Notes under the pieces: generated by a model
Database searches by the model: none
Told to the model about the DNA's origin: nothing
The model's input: only the letters and a program-made list of their open reading frames with translations
Shown here: positions 11,525-21,529 of the stretch, piece by piece
How the letters are laid out: each line of letters opens with the position of its first letter
Numbering within the stretch: the first letter of the stretch is position 1
Made by a program: the position numbers and the translations under genes
From: Trichomonas tenax
Lineage: Eukaryota; Parabasalia; Trichomonadida; Trichomonadidae
DNA: 49,407 bases
Assembly (NCBI GenBank): GCA_023091735.1
Contig: JALKBU010000311.1
Location: 1 to 49,407 of the forward strand
Reading direction: 5' to 3'

Positions 11525-12034
11525 TTAGACGAAGGTTTTAATTTGAGCTGCGATAAAATCGCAGATAACACCAAGAATCAAAACACAGCACAAAGCACAG
11601 TTACCTGGGAACGAATGGAGGCACCTGATATCCTCTTTTCTTGGTAAACCTGCGAATGTACACCAATTATCTTCTCTGACTTTAACGCAAAGAGTAATTC
11701 CAACACCAATCTCAAAACAAGTAAACGCCAGGGCTACAAAGTACATTATTCCCTCTACCTTGATCAAGCATTCCCAATCCCAGAGAATCCACCAGAAAAT
11801 CCAGCAGAAAGCGGAGATGAAGCCGAAGGCAGCGCAGGAGCAACAGATATCGAAAATGTACTGATAGTTCTTCGGTCTATACTTCGATTGAACCTTGTCG
11901 AGCTCGGTGAGCCACTTGATGTAGAAAAAGATCATTCCAGCGAGGCCGGTGACTGTTGCGAGGAACCCAAGGATGCAGAAGACACGCTTTGCAGCTGTTC
12001 CATGTTGTAGAACTCGAAATGCTTTACAAGCCAT
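11525..12034 (-). CDS. four-TM membrane protein, unknown function
   Basis: 169 residues with four hydrophobic segments at about 17-40, 58-85, 92-117 and 143-166, and short loops rich in Cys and Trp (ICCSCAAFGF, CWIFWWILWDWEC). The topology (four TM helices, both ends probably cytosolic) recalls MARVEL/tetraspanin-size proteins, but no CCG or other signature motif is present, so I do not assign a family. The loop between TM3 and TM4 carries a possible disulphide set (DNWCTF, IRCLHSFPGNCALCC). Start is the ATG at 12034. An initiator-like TCACA lies 49 nt upstream. Codons are less AT-biased than in the relics, so the gene looks active. It is followed at its 5' side by a small non-coding spacer. 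Confidence 0.7.
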   Translation of the reverse strand: MACKAFRVLQHGTAAKRVFCILGFLATVTGLAGMIFFYIKWLTELDKVQSKYRPKNYQYIFDICCSCAAFGFISAFCWIFWWILWDWECLIKVEGIMYFVALAFTCFEIGVGITLCVKVREDNWCTFAGLPRKEDIRCLHSFPGNCALCCVLILGVICDFIAAQIKTFV

Positions 12035-12078
12035 TTAATGTCCTGAAAATCTGATTTGATTTCAGAAGAAATTTGCCA

Positions 12079-12085
12079 AATGTGA
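12079..12085 (-). promoter_or_regulatory. initiator-like site TCACA for the four-TM gene
   Basis: On the minus strand CTTCACATTTGG contains TCA(+1)-C-A. The A (12083) is 49 nt before the ATG, within the usual range for trichomonad 5' leaders. Confidence 0.35.
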
Positions 12086-12390
12086 AGTGTCGTTTTCTTT
12101 CGTATTTCGATGTATCATGCGATGCGTCACCTCTGTGAATGTGAAATTTAGAGGTGCGTAAGCGACGATAGAAAAGGCGTTAAAAACTTTACGGCCATAA
12201 AGATGATTACTTAAAGCTCCTTAGCTTGGATCATTTGGAGCCTGATAGAGTTAATCATATACAAGACCCCATGCTCCTTTATCTTACATGGAGACACATA
12301 CTTAGCTATAACAGATAACCAAATATTTTAAATTGAATTCAAAAGTCTTTGTTTTCGCTGAGACTTTGTCTGTGATCTTCTGTTTGATCA
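12086..12390. other. intergenic, no supported gene
   Basis: Upstream region of the minus-strand four-TM gene. It holds no recognisable gene or repeat. Confidence 0.35.
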
Positions 12391-12573
12391 GAAGGTACAA
12401 CGGGCTCATCAAAGCTATACCAAATTTGAAAATATATTTTTCTAAAAATATATCCCGACAATCCTCTCTATAACGAAGATGATGATGGACCACCTGAAGA
12501 TCTATTCAGAAATGAGTTCGAGCGAAGTCAGGAGGACCAAGATCCACTTTTTTATGATGAATTCCCTGTTTAA
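12391..12573 (+). pseudogene. 3' end of an unidentified coding sequence
   Basis: A plus-strand frame with distinct coding composition (PLYNEDDDGPPEDLFRNEFE, then DPLFYDEFPV) ends at the TAA at 12571-12573. The trichomonad-like TAAA arrangement follows. An in-frame TGA at 12427-12429 separates it from a few upstream residues in the same phase. No start codon and no homologous domain recognised. Probably the C-terminal scrap of a lost gene, lying tail to tail with the GH47-like gene. Confidence 0.35.
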
Positions 12574-12694
12574 ATGTTTTGAAGTGTTTCGATTATGATA
12601 ATAATAAAAGGCTTTATTTTAATACAATAATATAATGTTTTCCTTTTGAAATTACTTAAATCTATAATATCAATGATTGCTCTGTTCTTCGGAA

Positions 12695-14656
12695 TTATGT
12701 TTTGGTGATTGATTTTTGTTTATAATCAGATAGTTTGTTATTCGAATCTTGTGTCTTATTTGAATTATTGTTTATTGTTTCATTAATTTGTTTGTCTTTA
12801 ATGATTTGATTGTCGAACGATTTATTGAGCTGATCATTTTGTTTATTAATGAGCAGCTCAGTTGCATTCTTTGATGATTCTACACCAGAATTCTTCTTTG
12901 GTTCCTGATCTACAGTTTTATTAAACTGATCTTTCGGTGATTTATTGATTTGCTCATCTTCTGCTAATTTATTAATTTGATCATCTGTTGCTGATTTATT
13001 GATTTGGTCCTTCGCTGGTTTGTTAACTTCATCGCTTGGAAGTCGGTTATCAGGAACATCAGGGGATATATTAATCGGCTCGGTTGGGTGTCTTAGAGGA
13101 GGATGTGGATGGTGATTTGCGTGCTCAGAAAGGTCATTGGGGAATTCGTGGTCATGCGGATGCATCCATGGAGCGGGCGTTGGCGTAACAATGTAAATTC
13201 TTGAATCATATATCGAATAATATGTTTGATTAACTTTGCGAGATGACTGCGCAGACGAAGGATATAAACATCCTGAAGATCTTAGAATATGTCCATTCTC
13301 ATTAAGAACTAAATCCTGCAATAAGTCAGTTTCCATCAGAGCGAGCGCTCCAACCTTTAAGAATGATGAAAGAACTTCAGTCGACTGAACGTTGTTGTCA
13401 CCACCAACATTATTTGTTCCTGTATATCCAAAATCTTTCTTTTTCTTATCTAAAACATAATCAATGCAATATGCAGTAAGATTTCTCATGAATTTGTCGT
13501 GAAACAGCATTGGAACCATATCTAAGCCTTCGAATCCGAAGTTTCCCTGAAGATATTCAGTGTATTCTCCCTTTGCGCACGTTTTCATGTGATTCGCGAT
13601 ATCATTGACTCTACTTTGCGCACCTTGAAGATCGAAGAAACTTTCCGTATGATTGGACACAGCGTAGGCTGCAATCAAGTTTGGAAATCCGCGCCAATTG
13701 CTTGGCCTTATATTACGCATAAAAGAATTGACGTGTTTTGAGCCGACTTTCGTTTTATAGAGAACATTCGCTAATGCAAAGTTCGAGTAATAAGAAGAAT
13801 ACAATCCAAACGTTTGGTTGAAGGAGGACCCTGGAGCGCCGAGCCATGGCGAAATAATCGCCGGCATTAAGTAGTTCTTTCGTATTGTAAGTTGACTTTG
13901 TATTTTTTGATGATAATTTGAGTAAGAACTGTCTCCTGTTATCAAATACATTGCTACCAACTCTGGGAAACCTGCATTGAAGTCTTTTATGAGGGATCCA
14001 TTGTTAAAAGCCCTTTTCATATATGAATGTTTTTGCAAATCATAATTTGTGCGCGGATATGCAAATTCATAGTCGAAATCGTTTATTAAAGATGTGCATT
14101 CAACAGCCCTATTGTAGAAAAGCTTGTCGCCCGTTAATAAATAACTGCCAATAAAAGATGCAACGAGTCTCGAGTAATATTCGTGTCTACTGACCCACTG
14201 TAGATTTTTGCACGAAAATTCTTTATCAACGAAGGTTCTTGCCTTTTGATATTCTTCAGATAAATTTAATAAATACAAAGTTTCAATAGATTCGATGATA
14301 GAACTCGAAAAACCGTAAACTTTAAGGCATTTTTTGGACATTGGGCGTATTTCATCATCGTTTTTGCAGTTATTATAGAAAGAATTGAATGCGAATTTTG
14401 CGTGTGATTGTAATTTAACGAAAATTTCTGTAGATGTGTTCACCCTGATGGTGTAGCCGGGCGGTTGTGGTATAAATGCTTCGTTTTTCGATGTTGGAGG
14501 ATCATTGAAACTGAAAAAATAGGCATAGAGCAGTAAAACTGCCAAAACCACGATGTTTATCTTCAGTGTGTTCTCCTTAGATTGGCTTCGAATCAATTCG
14601 ATGAGTTCTTTAAAACAATTAATATATTCAAGGTACGGTTTCAACCATTTAAGCAT
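12695..14656 (-). CDS. GH47 (class I alpha-mannosidase)-like type II membrane protein, catalytic residues degraded
   Basis: 653 residues. A single TM anchor at 31-50 after a short cytosolic N terminus gives the type II layout of ER/Golgi mannosidases. Residues about 80-460 follow the GH47 fold motif by motif: FSSSIIESIETLYLLNLSEE (variant of 'GL..TLIDALDTLWIMGL'), HEYYSRLVASFIGSYLLTGD, NAGFPELVAMYLITGD, YSSYYSNFALANVL, FGFEGLDMVPMLF, TNNVGG and VQSTEVLSSFLKVGAL. Compared with human ERManI from family knowledge, the glutamates equivalent to E330 (E159) and E599 (E376) are kept. The catalytic Asp of 'DSYYEYL' is Ser287, 'RPE' is GFE, and the calcium-binding Thr of 'NTEAH' is Glu453 in NENGH. 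Activity is therefore doubtful; a lectin or chaperone-like role is possible (inference). The C-terminal 150 residues are a His/Pro-rich stretch followed by Asn/Lys-rich repeats full of N-X-S/T sequons. Convergent with a scrap at 12.4-12.57 kb. Confidence 0.75.
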   Translation of the reverse strand: MLKWLKPYLEYINCFKELIELIRSQSKENTLKINIVVLAVLLLYAYFFSFNDPPTSKNEAFIPQPPGYTIRVNTSTEIFVKLQSHAKFAFNSFYNNCKNDDEIRPMSKKCLKVYGFSSSIIESIETLYLLNLSEEYQKARTFVDKEFSCKNLQWVSRHEYYSRLVASFIGSYLLTGDKLFYNRAVECTSLINDFDYEFAYPRTNYDLQKHSYMKRAFNNGSLIKDFNAGFPELVAMYLITGDSSYSNYHQKIQSQLTIRKNYLMPAIISPWLGAPGSSFNQTFGLYSSYYSNFALANVLYKTKVGSKHVNSFMRNIRPSNWRGFPNLIAAYAVSNHTESFFDLQGAQSRVNDIANHMKTCAKGEYTEYLQGNFGFEGLDMVPMLFHDKFMRNLTAYCIDYVLDKKKKDFGYTGTNNVGGDNNVQSTEVLSSFLKVGALALMETDLLQDLVLNENGHILRSSGCLYPSSAQSSRKVNQTYYSIYDSRIYIVTPTPAPWMHPHDHEFPNDLSEHANHHPHPPLRHPTEPINISPDVPDNRLPSDEVNKPAKDQINKSATDDQINKLAEDEQINKSPKDQFNKTVDQEPKKNSGVESSKNATELLINKQNDQLNKSFDNQIIKDKQINETINNNSNKTQDSNNKLSDYKQKSITKT

Positions 14657-14688
14657 AATGAAGACTTTCGAAGTTTTATCGACACCGG

Positions 14689-14694
14689 AAGTGA
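14689..14694 (-). promoter_or_regulatory. initiator-like site TCACTT for the GH47-like gene
   Basis: Minus-strand TTTATCACTTCCGG contains TCA(+1)-C-T with the A (14692) 36 nt before the ATG at 14656. A TCATTTT lies a little further upstream. Confidence 0.45.
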
Positions 14695-14927
14695 TAAAAT
14701 GATGTTTTGAAAAATATCAAAATATGAAATTTTGGAATATATATAATATAAATCATTTTAGAAATATCATAGCTATATCGAAACTTAGTGTTTTTTATAA
14801 TGTCAAAAGAAAAAGGAAAATAAATCATAAAATCAATTCAAATTTGAAAAAAAAAAATAAAAAAGATGATAATTGAATAAAATAAAACCAATTACGTTTA
14901 GCCTAAATCCATTAATTAAGCTTATCC

Positions 14928-17900
14928 TTATGCAAGCTTGGACTGTGAGAGGGAGCTTGTGATATGCATCATGCCAGAGAGTGGTGTAACTAAGTAGGTC
15001 ATCTGCTTACCCTTACCCTTGAGGAAGACCTCACCACGCTCTTCAATGTTGAAGTTACCATTCTCAATAAGTTCCTTAGTAGCCTTAGAGATCTGGATTC
15101 TACCAGCGATATCTGTGGACTGAAGTCTAGAAGCAATGTTAATTGGGTCACCAATGATATCGAAGACAGGCTTATCAGTGCCAAGAACACCAGCAAGAAG
15201 TGGACCACCAGTATTGATACCAATTCTAACTTCAAGAGATGCATTAAGCTTAACGTTAACTTCTTCTAACTCGGACAAGCAATCAAGACCGAACTTAACC
15301 ATTTCATTAGCGTGTCCAGCTGGATCATCTTGTTCATCGAAGAGACCAGCAGCAGCCATGTAAACATCACCGATAAGTTTGATCTTTGTGATCTTGGTGT
15401 ACTTCTTAACCATTTCATCGAATGCAGCGAATACTGTGGAAAGGTTACCCATAATTTCTTGTGGTGTAAGTGAAGCAGCGTATTCGGAGAACTTGACGAT
15501 ATCGATGAAGATGATAGAAGCAGATGGGACTGTGAAGGAAATATCCTTTTCGCCACGGCCAAGTCTGACGACAATGTCCTTTGGAAGGATCTGGAAGAGA
15601 AGTGTTTCGGACTTCTGCTTGGCATCCTCGGCTTCTTTCATCTGCTTGAGAAGCTTTGTGATATCGGACATGATGAAGACGAAAGAAGAGATATCATCAG
15701 AGCCTTCATTCTTCATACCAATAAGTCTGATCTGGAAGGAAACTTCACGAGCAGAGTCGGAGATGCATGTGAACTTGTCTTCGTATGTGGAACCAGACTG
15801 CTTGTTCTTCATGAGCTCGATTTGCTTCTCGAGCCTCTCAGCATCATCAGAGCGGAAGAAACGAGAGATTGGCTGACCAAGTAGCTGATCTGGTGTGTAA
15901 CCAAGGATTGTAGAAACAGCTGGGTTGGCCATTTCGATCATACCACCAACACCTGTGTAGATAATGCAGTCTGCGCAGTTTCTAACGACAGATTGTGAAA
16001 TGGACATAGACTTGTCATCTTCGCGTGTCTTTCTGTTAAGAAGGAAGTCCATAAGTGGCTTGGAAGCGACAATGTTAGCTGGCTGGAGACACTTAATAAG
16101 AGCGATAAGGATAACGTATGTGCCATCAGCACGGGAAACGAGGTACATTGTAATACCGACGTTAGCGATAGCGATGATAACACCAATGCATGTGTATGTG
16201 ACGTTTGTCTGCTTCATCTTAGCAGAGCGCTGCTCGACAAGGTCAACCATCTTAGCGTTGATTGTGAAGAGTGTATCCCAAAGGTGGCCTGTGACAATGT
16301 GCATGAGGTTAAGGGAGGATGTTGTGTTAACCATACCAGCGAAGTATTTTGGACGAGCATCGACTTCGTTAGCAAGATCCTTGAATACTGCGATCTGCTG
16401 TGTAGCAGAAGCGCACCTGTAAAGATCGTGCATATCCTCGACAACTGTAGAAGCGGTGCAAAGTTCGTTGTAGTGGAGGTTATCGATGTTTGTATCATAA
16501 CCAGAGAATGCTGGAGAGGCATCAAGGCCTGTTTCTGGATCAGGATCAGCACCGCGAAGAAGGTTTTCGTTAGCTGTAAGGATGGAGTTAAGATCTGTCT
16601 CGAAGCGAAGCTTGTTAGAATCAGCATCCATGAAATCGTTATCAAGTTCTGTATTATTAACAGAAAGAACAATGATGTTCATGATTTCGACAATTGTTTC
16701 ACCAGTTGTAGCAGAACGCTGGGCAGCATAGTAGAACCACTGGGAAATCTTGGAGATTGTGTCGTTGGAAGAAATCATTTCTTTGATGAATAAGTATGTT
16801 GTAACTGTGATAGCAACTGCGAAGATGAAGTAGATGATGATGGAAAGGAGTGTGAAGGATGAGGCCTTGATATTCTCGGATGAGGCGTTTTGTGTGATTT
16901 CAATATCCTTTCTGATTGGGAGCTTAGCACCTTCCTTAGCTTCCTCGTCCATTGTGGAGAGGATCTTAAGTGTCTTGTTAACACCACTAACGAAGAGGAT
17001 AACTGTAACACAGATTGGGACGAAGGAAATGATAAGAGCGGCGAGTGGGACGGCGTACTGGAGTAATTTAAGGATCTTGCGGAGTGCAATACCATCATTC
17101 TGAGCAGAGTTAAGGAAGGAACGGAACATGAGCTGGACATCCTTCGGGAAGTCATCAGAGTTTCTCATGAGTTCGCAGAAGTCGTTCTGCTTGAAAACTT
17201 CTCGACCCGCGTTACTACCAGCAATCATCTTGTTAAGGTGAAGCATGTAGATGTACTTATCCTTGAAGGTGGAGTTAACATCTCCCTTCTTATGGGAGTC
17301 GTAACAGAACTTGAAGCTGCATGTTTCGGAAACGAGTGTAGAAGCCATCTTGTAGACATCAATACCGTCAACAGCAAGGTTAGCGAGGTTACCAAGAATG
17401 ATATCAAACTGAGAAGCAGCATCCTGAACTGTTGATGTGATCTGATATCTGAGATCATCTGAAACGTTAACATACTCTCTGAAGTATCTCTTATCCTTTG
17501 CCCAGTAGTCCTTGAACTTTTCTTCATAGTTTTCGATTATGTGGTAGCTCTTGCCCCAGTAAACCCAAACCTGGAAAATGGCAACGTTCTCAAGGAATCT
17601 CAACATTGTAGCAGAGTTCATGTAAATGACAGACTCCTTACGGATCTTGAAACGATCTTTCTGGAAGATGTTGAAGAAGGTGAAGATGGCAATAGTAGCA
17701 ATGAGTGTGATGAATGAGAAAATGAAGAAGTATTTCCTGATTGAGGATTTACGTGTTTCGAGCGCGTGGTGGAGGGCGAGTCTCATTCTGGAGTGGTTGA
17801 AAATCTTCTTACCAATAGACTCTTCCATTTCAGCATCGATTGTGATATCGTTGGAGGAGGAGTTGAGGGAACGCTGGGATGAGTTAGAGCCAGATGTCGG

Positions 17901-19676
17901 CATGGACTGGGAGCCCTTGCCGTTGTTGACCTGCTTCTTCATGATACGCTTACCCTTCTCATCAAGGACGTTATTAAGGATGTATGATGGGAACATACGG
18001 ATGAATGATCTGAAGGAAGCATCGACAGCGAAGTTGCGGCCAGCTTCGATCTGATCACCTCTCTCCTGCTGGTAGATAGCACCTTCGAAATCAGCCATTG
18101 TCTCGGATCTGAAACGAGAGTACTCGTAGGAGATCTTGGCGTTGTTTGGATAGCGGTTGATAGCTTCGTTCCAAAGAAGGAGGGCGTTGGATGTTGTTGT
18201 AGCGACCTTCTCGCAGAAAGAAATCTTTGGATTTGGTAAGTTCCAGAAGTGTCTCATCATTGCCTCGCACTCGTTGTTAAGGTTACGTAGGGAAAGGATC
18301 TTCTCGTTAGCATCAATGGAAACGGAAGAAGCACGAAGAGTACGAATACGGCCAATCTGGTAAACGATGAAACGATCACCAAATGTCAAGTTTCTCTGGG
18401 AAATAATCATCTTGAAGATGTTGTTAAGCTTACGCATTTCGCATGGGAAGAAAGCAACGATCTGAGCAAGGCAGCAAAGAACTCTGTTTGTGTTGTAGTG
18501 GTTTGTCAAGTATGCAACGTATGACATATCGACAAACATCTTAGCCATTTGAACGAAGGAGACATAGAGGTACTTCATAGCCTTGTTTTCAGATTGGTCA
18601 AGCTTGAGGTCATCGAAAACGGCGTACTTCTCTTCCTCTGTCATTTCATTGGATGTGTACTTGAATTGTTTCTTAATCTTCTTAGCCATAAGAAGGAACA
18701 TGTAATAGAAGACGATTGTGAGGACGAAGAAAAGAACAATACCAATAACGAATGGGATGTACTTAGTAAGGAAGTGCTTGAAGTTGTTGATGATGAAGAG
18801 TACGTCCAACAAGATTGTAGAAACAGTGATTGAGCAGTAGAGACCGTTATCAAGAACCTTGTAGAATGGGAAGTTTGCAACAATGGTGAGGATGTAAACG
18901 TTGGCAAGGATGTGGCAAATGTAAACGATGATCATGTAGTAGTTTGGGAAGATGCTAAGGACGAATGAGATGACAATCATCAAGGAGTTGATCAATGTGT
19001 GGTTGATGAAGAGTCTGTGATCAACAAGTGGGAATGGTGTATTTGTAAGGGTGATTGTACGAGAGGAAAGTGTCATAGCGATAGATGTGATAGAGAAAAG
19101 AACAACATAGCATACGGCACCAACGATAAGGTGAAGCCAATAGAGTGAGTTACCCTGCTTGAGTGTAATGAAGGCAAATGAGATGAGGGCCGCGCATGGG
19201 TACAAGCAAATTGGTGTAACGATATCGAAGATGATCTTTTGGAACCATAGGGACCACGGAATGAATGACTTCTTGACCTTATAATATGCAAGTTCGAATC
19301 CTAACCAACCAACAGAGAAAAGTGCAGCGACGATTGCAACAACGAGGGATATCTGAATTCCTTGAGCGATGTTGGCAATATCGATAAACCATAAAGCTTG
19401 TAAAACATAACGTAAAACTGGATATTCTAATGGCTTACTGAGATCGTAAGCTCTTGAAATTGGCCACATAGCGACCAAGAAAGCCTGAAGATCGAAATAG
19501 ATAGAGACAATAAACATAATTGACTTTGGAATTTTTGCAATTGTGTTCATTTGATCGAAAAGCGGGAAAACGATATCAATGGGCTTCTGAAGACCACTGA
19601 TAAGGATGTTCTTCGTTCCGCTAACTGACTCGACGGATTTGGACATCGAGGAAACAACGGACGATTCGAAGTTCAT
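14928..19676 (-). CDS. multi-pass membrane adenylyl cyclase with TmcB-like region and PAS domain
   Basis: 1582 residues. The N-terminal third (about 45-335) has around eight to ten TM segments. Residues about 390-590 form a soluble helical region resembling the TPR-like TmcB/TmcC segment (LLLWNEAINRYPNNAKISYE, DFEGAIYQQERGD). Further TM segments near 650, 885, 955 and 1175 bracket two extracytosolic loops. A PAS domain spans about 1230-1340 (GMIEMANPAVSTILGYTPDQ). A signalling linker (FQILPKDIVVRLGRGE) then leads to the class III cyclase domain at about 1385-1565. Metal-binding D1392 and D1437 are present, as are transition-state N1513 and R1517. The purine-specifying pair is K1433 (KLIGDVYM) and D1506 (FDIIGDP), which predicts ATP, not GTP, as substrate. 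The domain would act as a homodimer. Codon use is strongly biased and less AT-rich than neighbours, which explains the many long shadow frames on the other strand and suggests high expression. Trichomonads have large families of such receptors; ligand unknown. Confidence 0.9.
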   Translation of the reverse strand: MNFESSVVSSMSKSVESVSGTKNILISGLQKPIDIVFPLFDQMNTIAKIPKSIMFIVSIYFDLQAFLVAMWPISRAYDLSKPLEYPVLRYVLQALWFIDIANIAQGIQISLVVAIVAALFSVGWLGFELAYYKVKKSFIPWSLWFQKIIFDIVTPICLYPCAALISFAFITLKQGNSLYWLHLIVGAVCYVVLFSITSIAMTLSSRTITLTNTPFPLVDHRLFINHTLINSLMIVISFVLSIFPNYYMIIVYICHILANVYILTIVANFPFYKVLDNGLYCSITVSTILLDVLFIINNFKHFLTKYIPFVIGIVLFFVLTIVFYYMFLLMAKKIKKQFKYTSNEMTEEEKYAVFDDLKLDQSENKAMKYLYVSFVQMAKMFVDMSYVAYLTNHYNTNRVLCCLAQIVAFFPCEMRKLNNIFKMIISQRNLTFGDRFIVYQIGRIRTLRASSVSIDANEKILSLRNLNNECEAMMRHFWNLPNPKISFCEKVATTTSNALLLWNEAINRYPNNAKISYEYSRFRSETMADFEGAIYQQERGDQIEAGRNFAVDASFRSFIRMFPSYILNNVLDEKGKRIMKKQVNNGKGSQSMPTSGSNSSQRSLNSSSNDITIDAEMEESIGKKIFNHSRMRLALHHALETRKSSIRKYFFIFSFITLIATIAIFTFFNIFQKDRFKIRKESVIYMNSATMLRFLENVAIFQVWVYWGKSYHIIENYEEKFKDYWAKDKRYFREYVNVSDDLRYQITSTVQDAASQFDIILGNLANLAVDGIDVYKMASTLVSETCSFKFCYDSHKKGDVNSTFKDKYIYMLHLNKMIAGSNAGREVFKQNDFCELMRNSDDFPKDVQLMFRSFLNSAQNDGIALRKILKLLQYAVPLAALIISFVPICVTVILFVSGVNKTLKILSTMDEEAKEGAKLPIRKDIEITQNASSENIKASSFTLLSIIIYFIFAVAITVTTYLFIKEMISSNDTISKISQWFYYAAQRSATTGETIVEIMNIIVLSVNNTELDNDFMDADSNKLRFETDLNSILTANENLLRGADPDPETGLDASPAFSGYDTNIDNLHYNELCTASTVVEDMHDLYRCASATQQIAVFKDLANEVDARPKYFAGMVNTTSSLNLMHIVTGHLWDTLFTINAKMVDLVEQRSAKMKQTNVTYTCIGVIIAIANVGITMYLVSRADGTYVILIALIKCLQPANIVASKPLMDFLLNRKTREDDKSMSISQSVVRNCADCIIYTGVGGMIEMANPAVSTILGYTPDQLLGQPISRFFRSDDAERLEKQIELMKNKQSGSTYEDKFTCISDSAREVSFQIRLIGMKNEGSDDISSFVFIMSDITKLLKQMKEAEDAKQKSETLLFQILPKDIVVRLGRGEKDISFTVPSASIIFIDIVKFSEYAASLTPQEIMGNLSTVFAAFDEMVKKYTKITKIKLIGDVYMAAAGLFDEQDDPAGHANEMVKFGLDCLSELEEVNVKLNASLEVRIGINTGGPLLAGVLGTDKPVFDIIGDPINIASRLQSTDIAGRIQISKATKELIENGNFNIEERGEVFLKGKGKQMTYLVTPLSGMMHITSSLSQSKLA

Positions 19677-21529
19677 TCGATATTAAATTCAGTTTATAAC
19701 TTAACAAAATTTTATATAAAACGTTTTCATATTGAATATTTTACGGTTCAAATTTTGATGAAATATGTTAATAATGTGTCCGGCATCCATTTTGTGACAT
19801 TAGTTGTAAAAAAAATTCTGATTATTGAAACGAAAACTCACAAAAATAAATATTGAAAAAAATGAGCTGATATAAATAATACTACTTGATTGTCATATTA
19901 TTTTAGAATAAAAAATTTGAATAGGTGTGAACGGAAAATATTTTTTGAAAGAAGTTTTGAGAGAAGGTCAAAATGGCTAATGTTCTATATCAATATTTAC
20001 ACAGGAATTTAAAATTTATTTTTCATTTTAAGGATTTGAGGGGTTAATTGAAAATTAAAATAACGTAAATATTATGCTTGCAAATGATATTAACACCAAT
20101 CTTGTAAGTGATAATTAAAACTGACATGTTTATTACTCCAAGCCATCAAAAGTTGAAAATATCATAGATATACCCTAACAGGCAATGATTATTCGGTAAA
20201 CTTCATTTTTGTTGCTCTTGTTGATACAGAATCATTTCACATTATTTTTGTTTTTTTATTCAAAAAATTCAATTATGGTTCGAAACTTAAGTTTAGAACT
20301 TAAATTGTTTATTTATGATGTTTAATAATTTTAAAGATACTTTAGAGTTTTAACTTTTGCATTTAAAAAATTATATGAATTATAATGCATATAAATTGTT
20401 CATTTACCATTTATGCAAGTTTTGTAACGAATTCATTTTCAATGCGATTTTTCTTTAAATTTATATCGAAATGTTAATATATATATTGCTTGTTATATTT
20501 TAACAACGATTTTATTTTCCACTTCTGAAAGTTTGATTTTGAGAAATTTAGATATCATCACGCCGAATCTAAAAGTGTATAAATCGCTAAAAAACAGCTT
20601 TACATTGAAGTTTATCGACTATTATCTTTATGTGTAGTATATACACACTGTGTAAGTACTAAATTGATCATAAAAATTTAAATTGCAAAAATTATGGAAA
20701 ATTATTGATGCCATAATATAACAAATACTATCCCCTCAAATATGGTTCATTGAAAAATCAGCAGTATTCAAAATGGTTATTTATGGACGTTTTTTTTTTT
20801 TGACTTTTTGAACTTTTGAATTGAGAATCTGGTTCTTCGGCCATGTCATATGCTAACTGATTCCAAACCGAATTTATTTTCAAAATAGATTTTTTACCCA
20901 TAACTGATTATTTCAATTTTGCGATCGAGAACAGCATTCGATATTATAAATTTAGATATAGTTTTTAATGTATATTCAATATTCATTTTCAATAGAATTC
21001 AAATGTAAGACATATGAGACTTCTCACCGTCGGTTGATATTCTCTTTTTCTTTTGGTCCTTCAGGATTTAAGCAGCTTGTGAACGCTCCTTTCCAAGCAC
21101 ACACTGCGATTATCTCACAACCATTTTTAATTCGCATTGGTCAATGATTGGTTTTTAATTAATCGAGCACTAGCTTAACAGTATAAAGAATATGAATGCC
21201 AATGATGTTTGCAGCTTACTCCTTAAAGCATTTATAGTGATTATTCTTCTCTCATAATTTTCTTAATCTCAATCTACTATTTCAAAGATCAAATAATTGA
21301 AAAATAAAATGCGCTCGGAAAGAGCAGCTAAAATGTTAAGGAAAACATGAGTATCTATGATAATCTTTATTCATAACATATCAAAATCTATGATGATTAA
21401 ACGTAATGTAATAGACAGACTAAAAGCCATTCGTGTAAATTTGAATATCGGTAAGGAATAATTGGGATTATTATGAAGAGTACAAAAAATATCGAAATAT
21501 ATCAGCAATATATTGAAATTTGGGATAAA
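19677..21529. other. 1.85-kb intergenic region
   Basis: AT-rich with no gene I can support. A short plus-strand run near 21050-21150 (SGFKQLVNAPFQAHTAIISQ) reads like a scrap of coding sequence but has no start, no family and no support on either side. Confidence 0.35.

Noticed and set aside
15136..18833. Long plus-strand frames (up to 169 codons) opposite the cyclase gene
   Set aside because: They are antisense shadows produced by the strong codon bias of the cyclase gene. None has family features or its own promoter, and the sense frame carries intact TM, PAS and cyclase motifs.
14928..19676. Guanylyl instead of adenylyl cyclase
   Set aside because: The purine-specifying pair is Lys1433 and Asp1506 (adenylyl type), not Glu and Cys.
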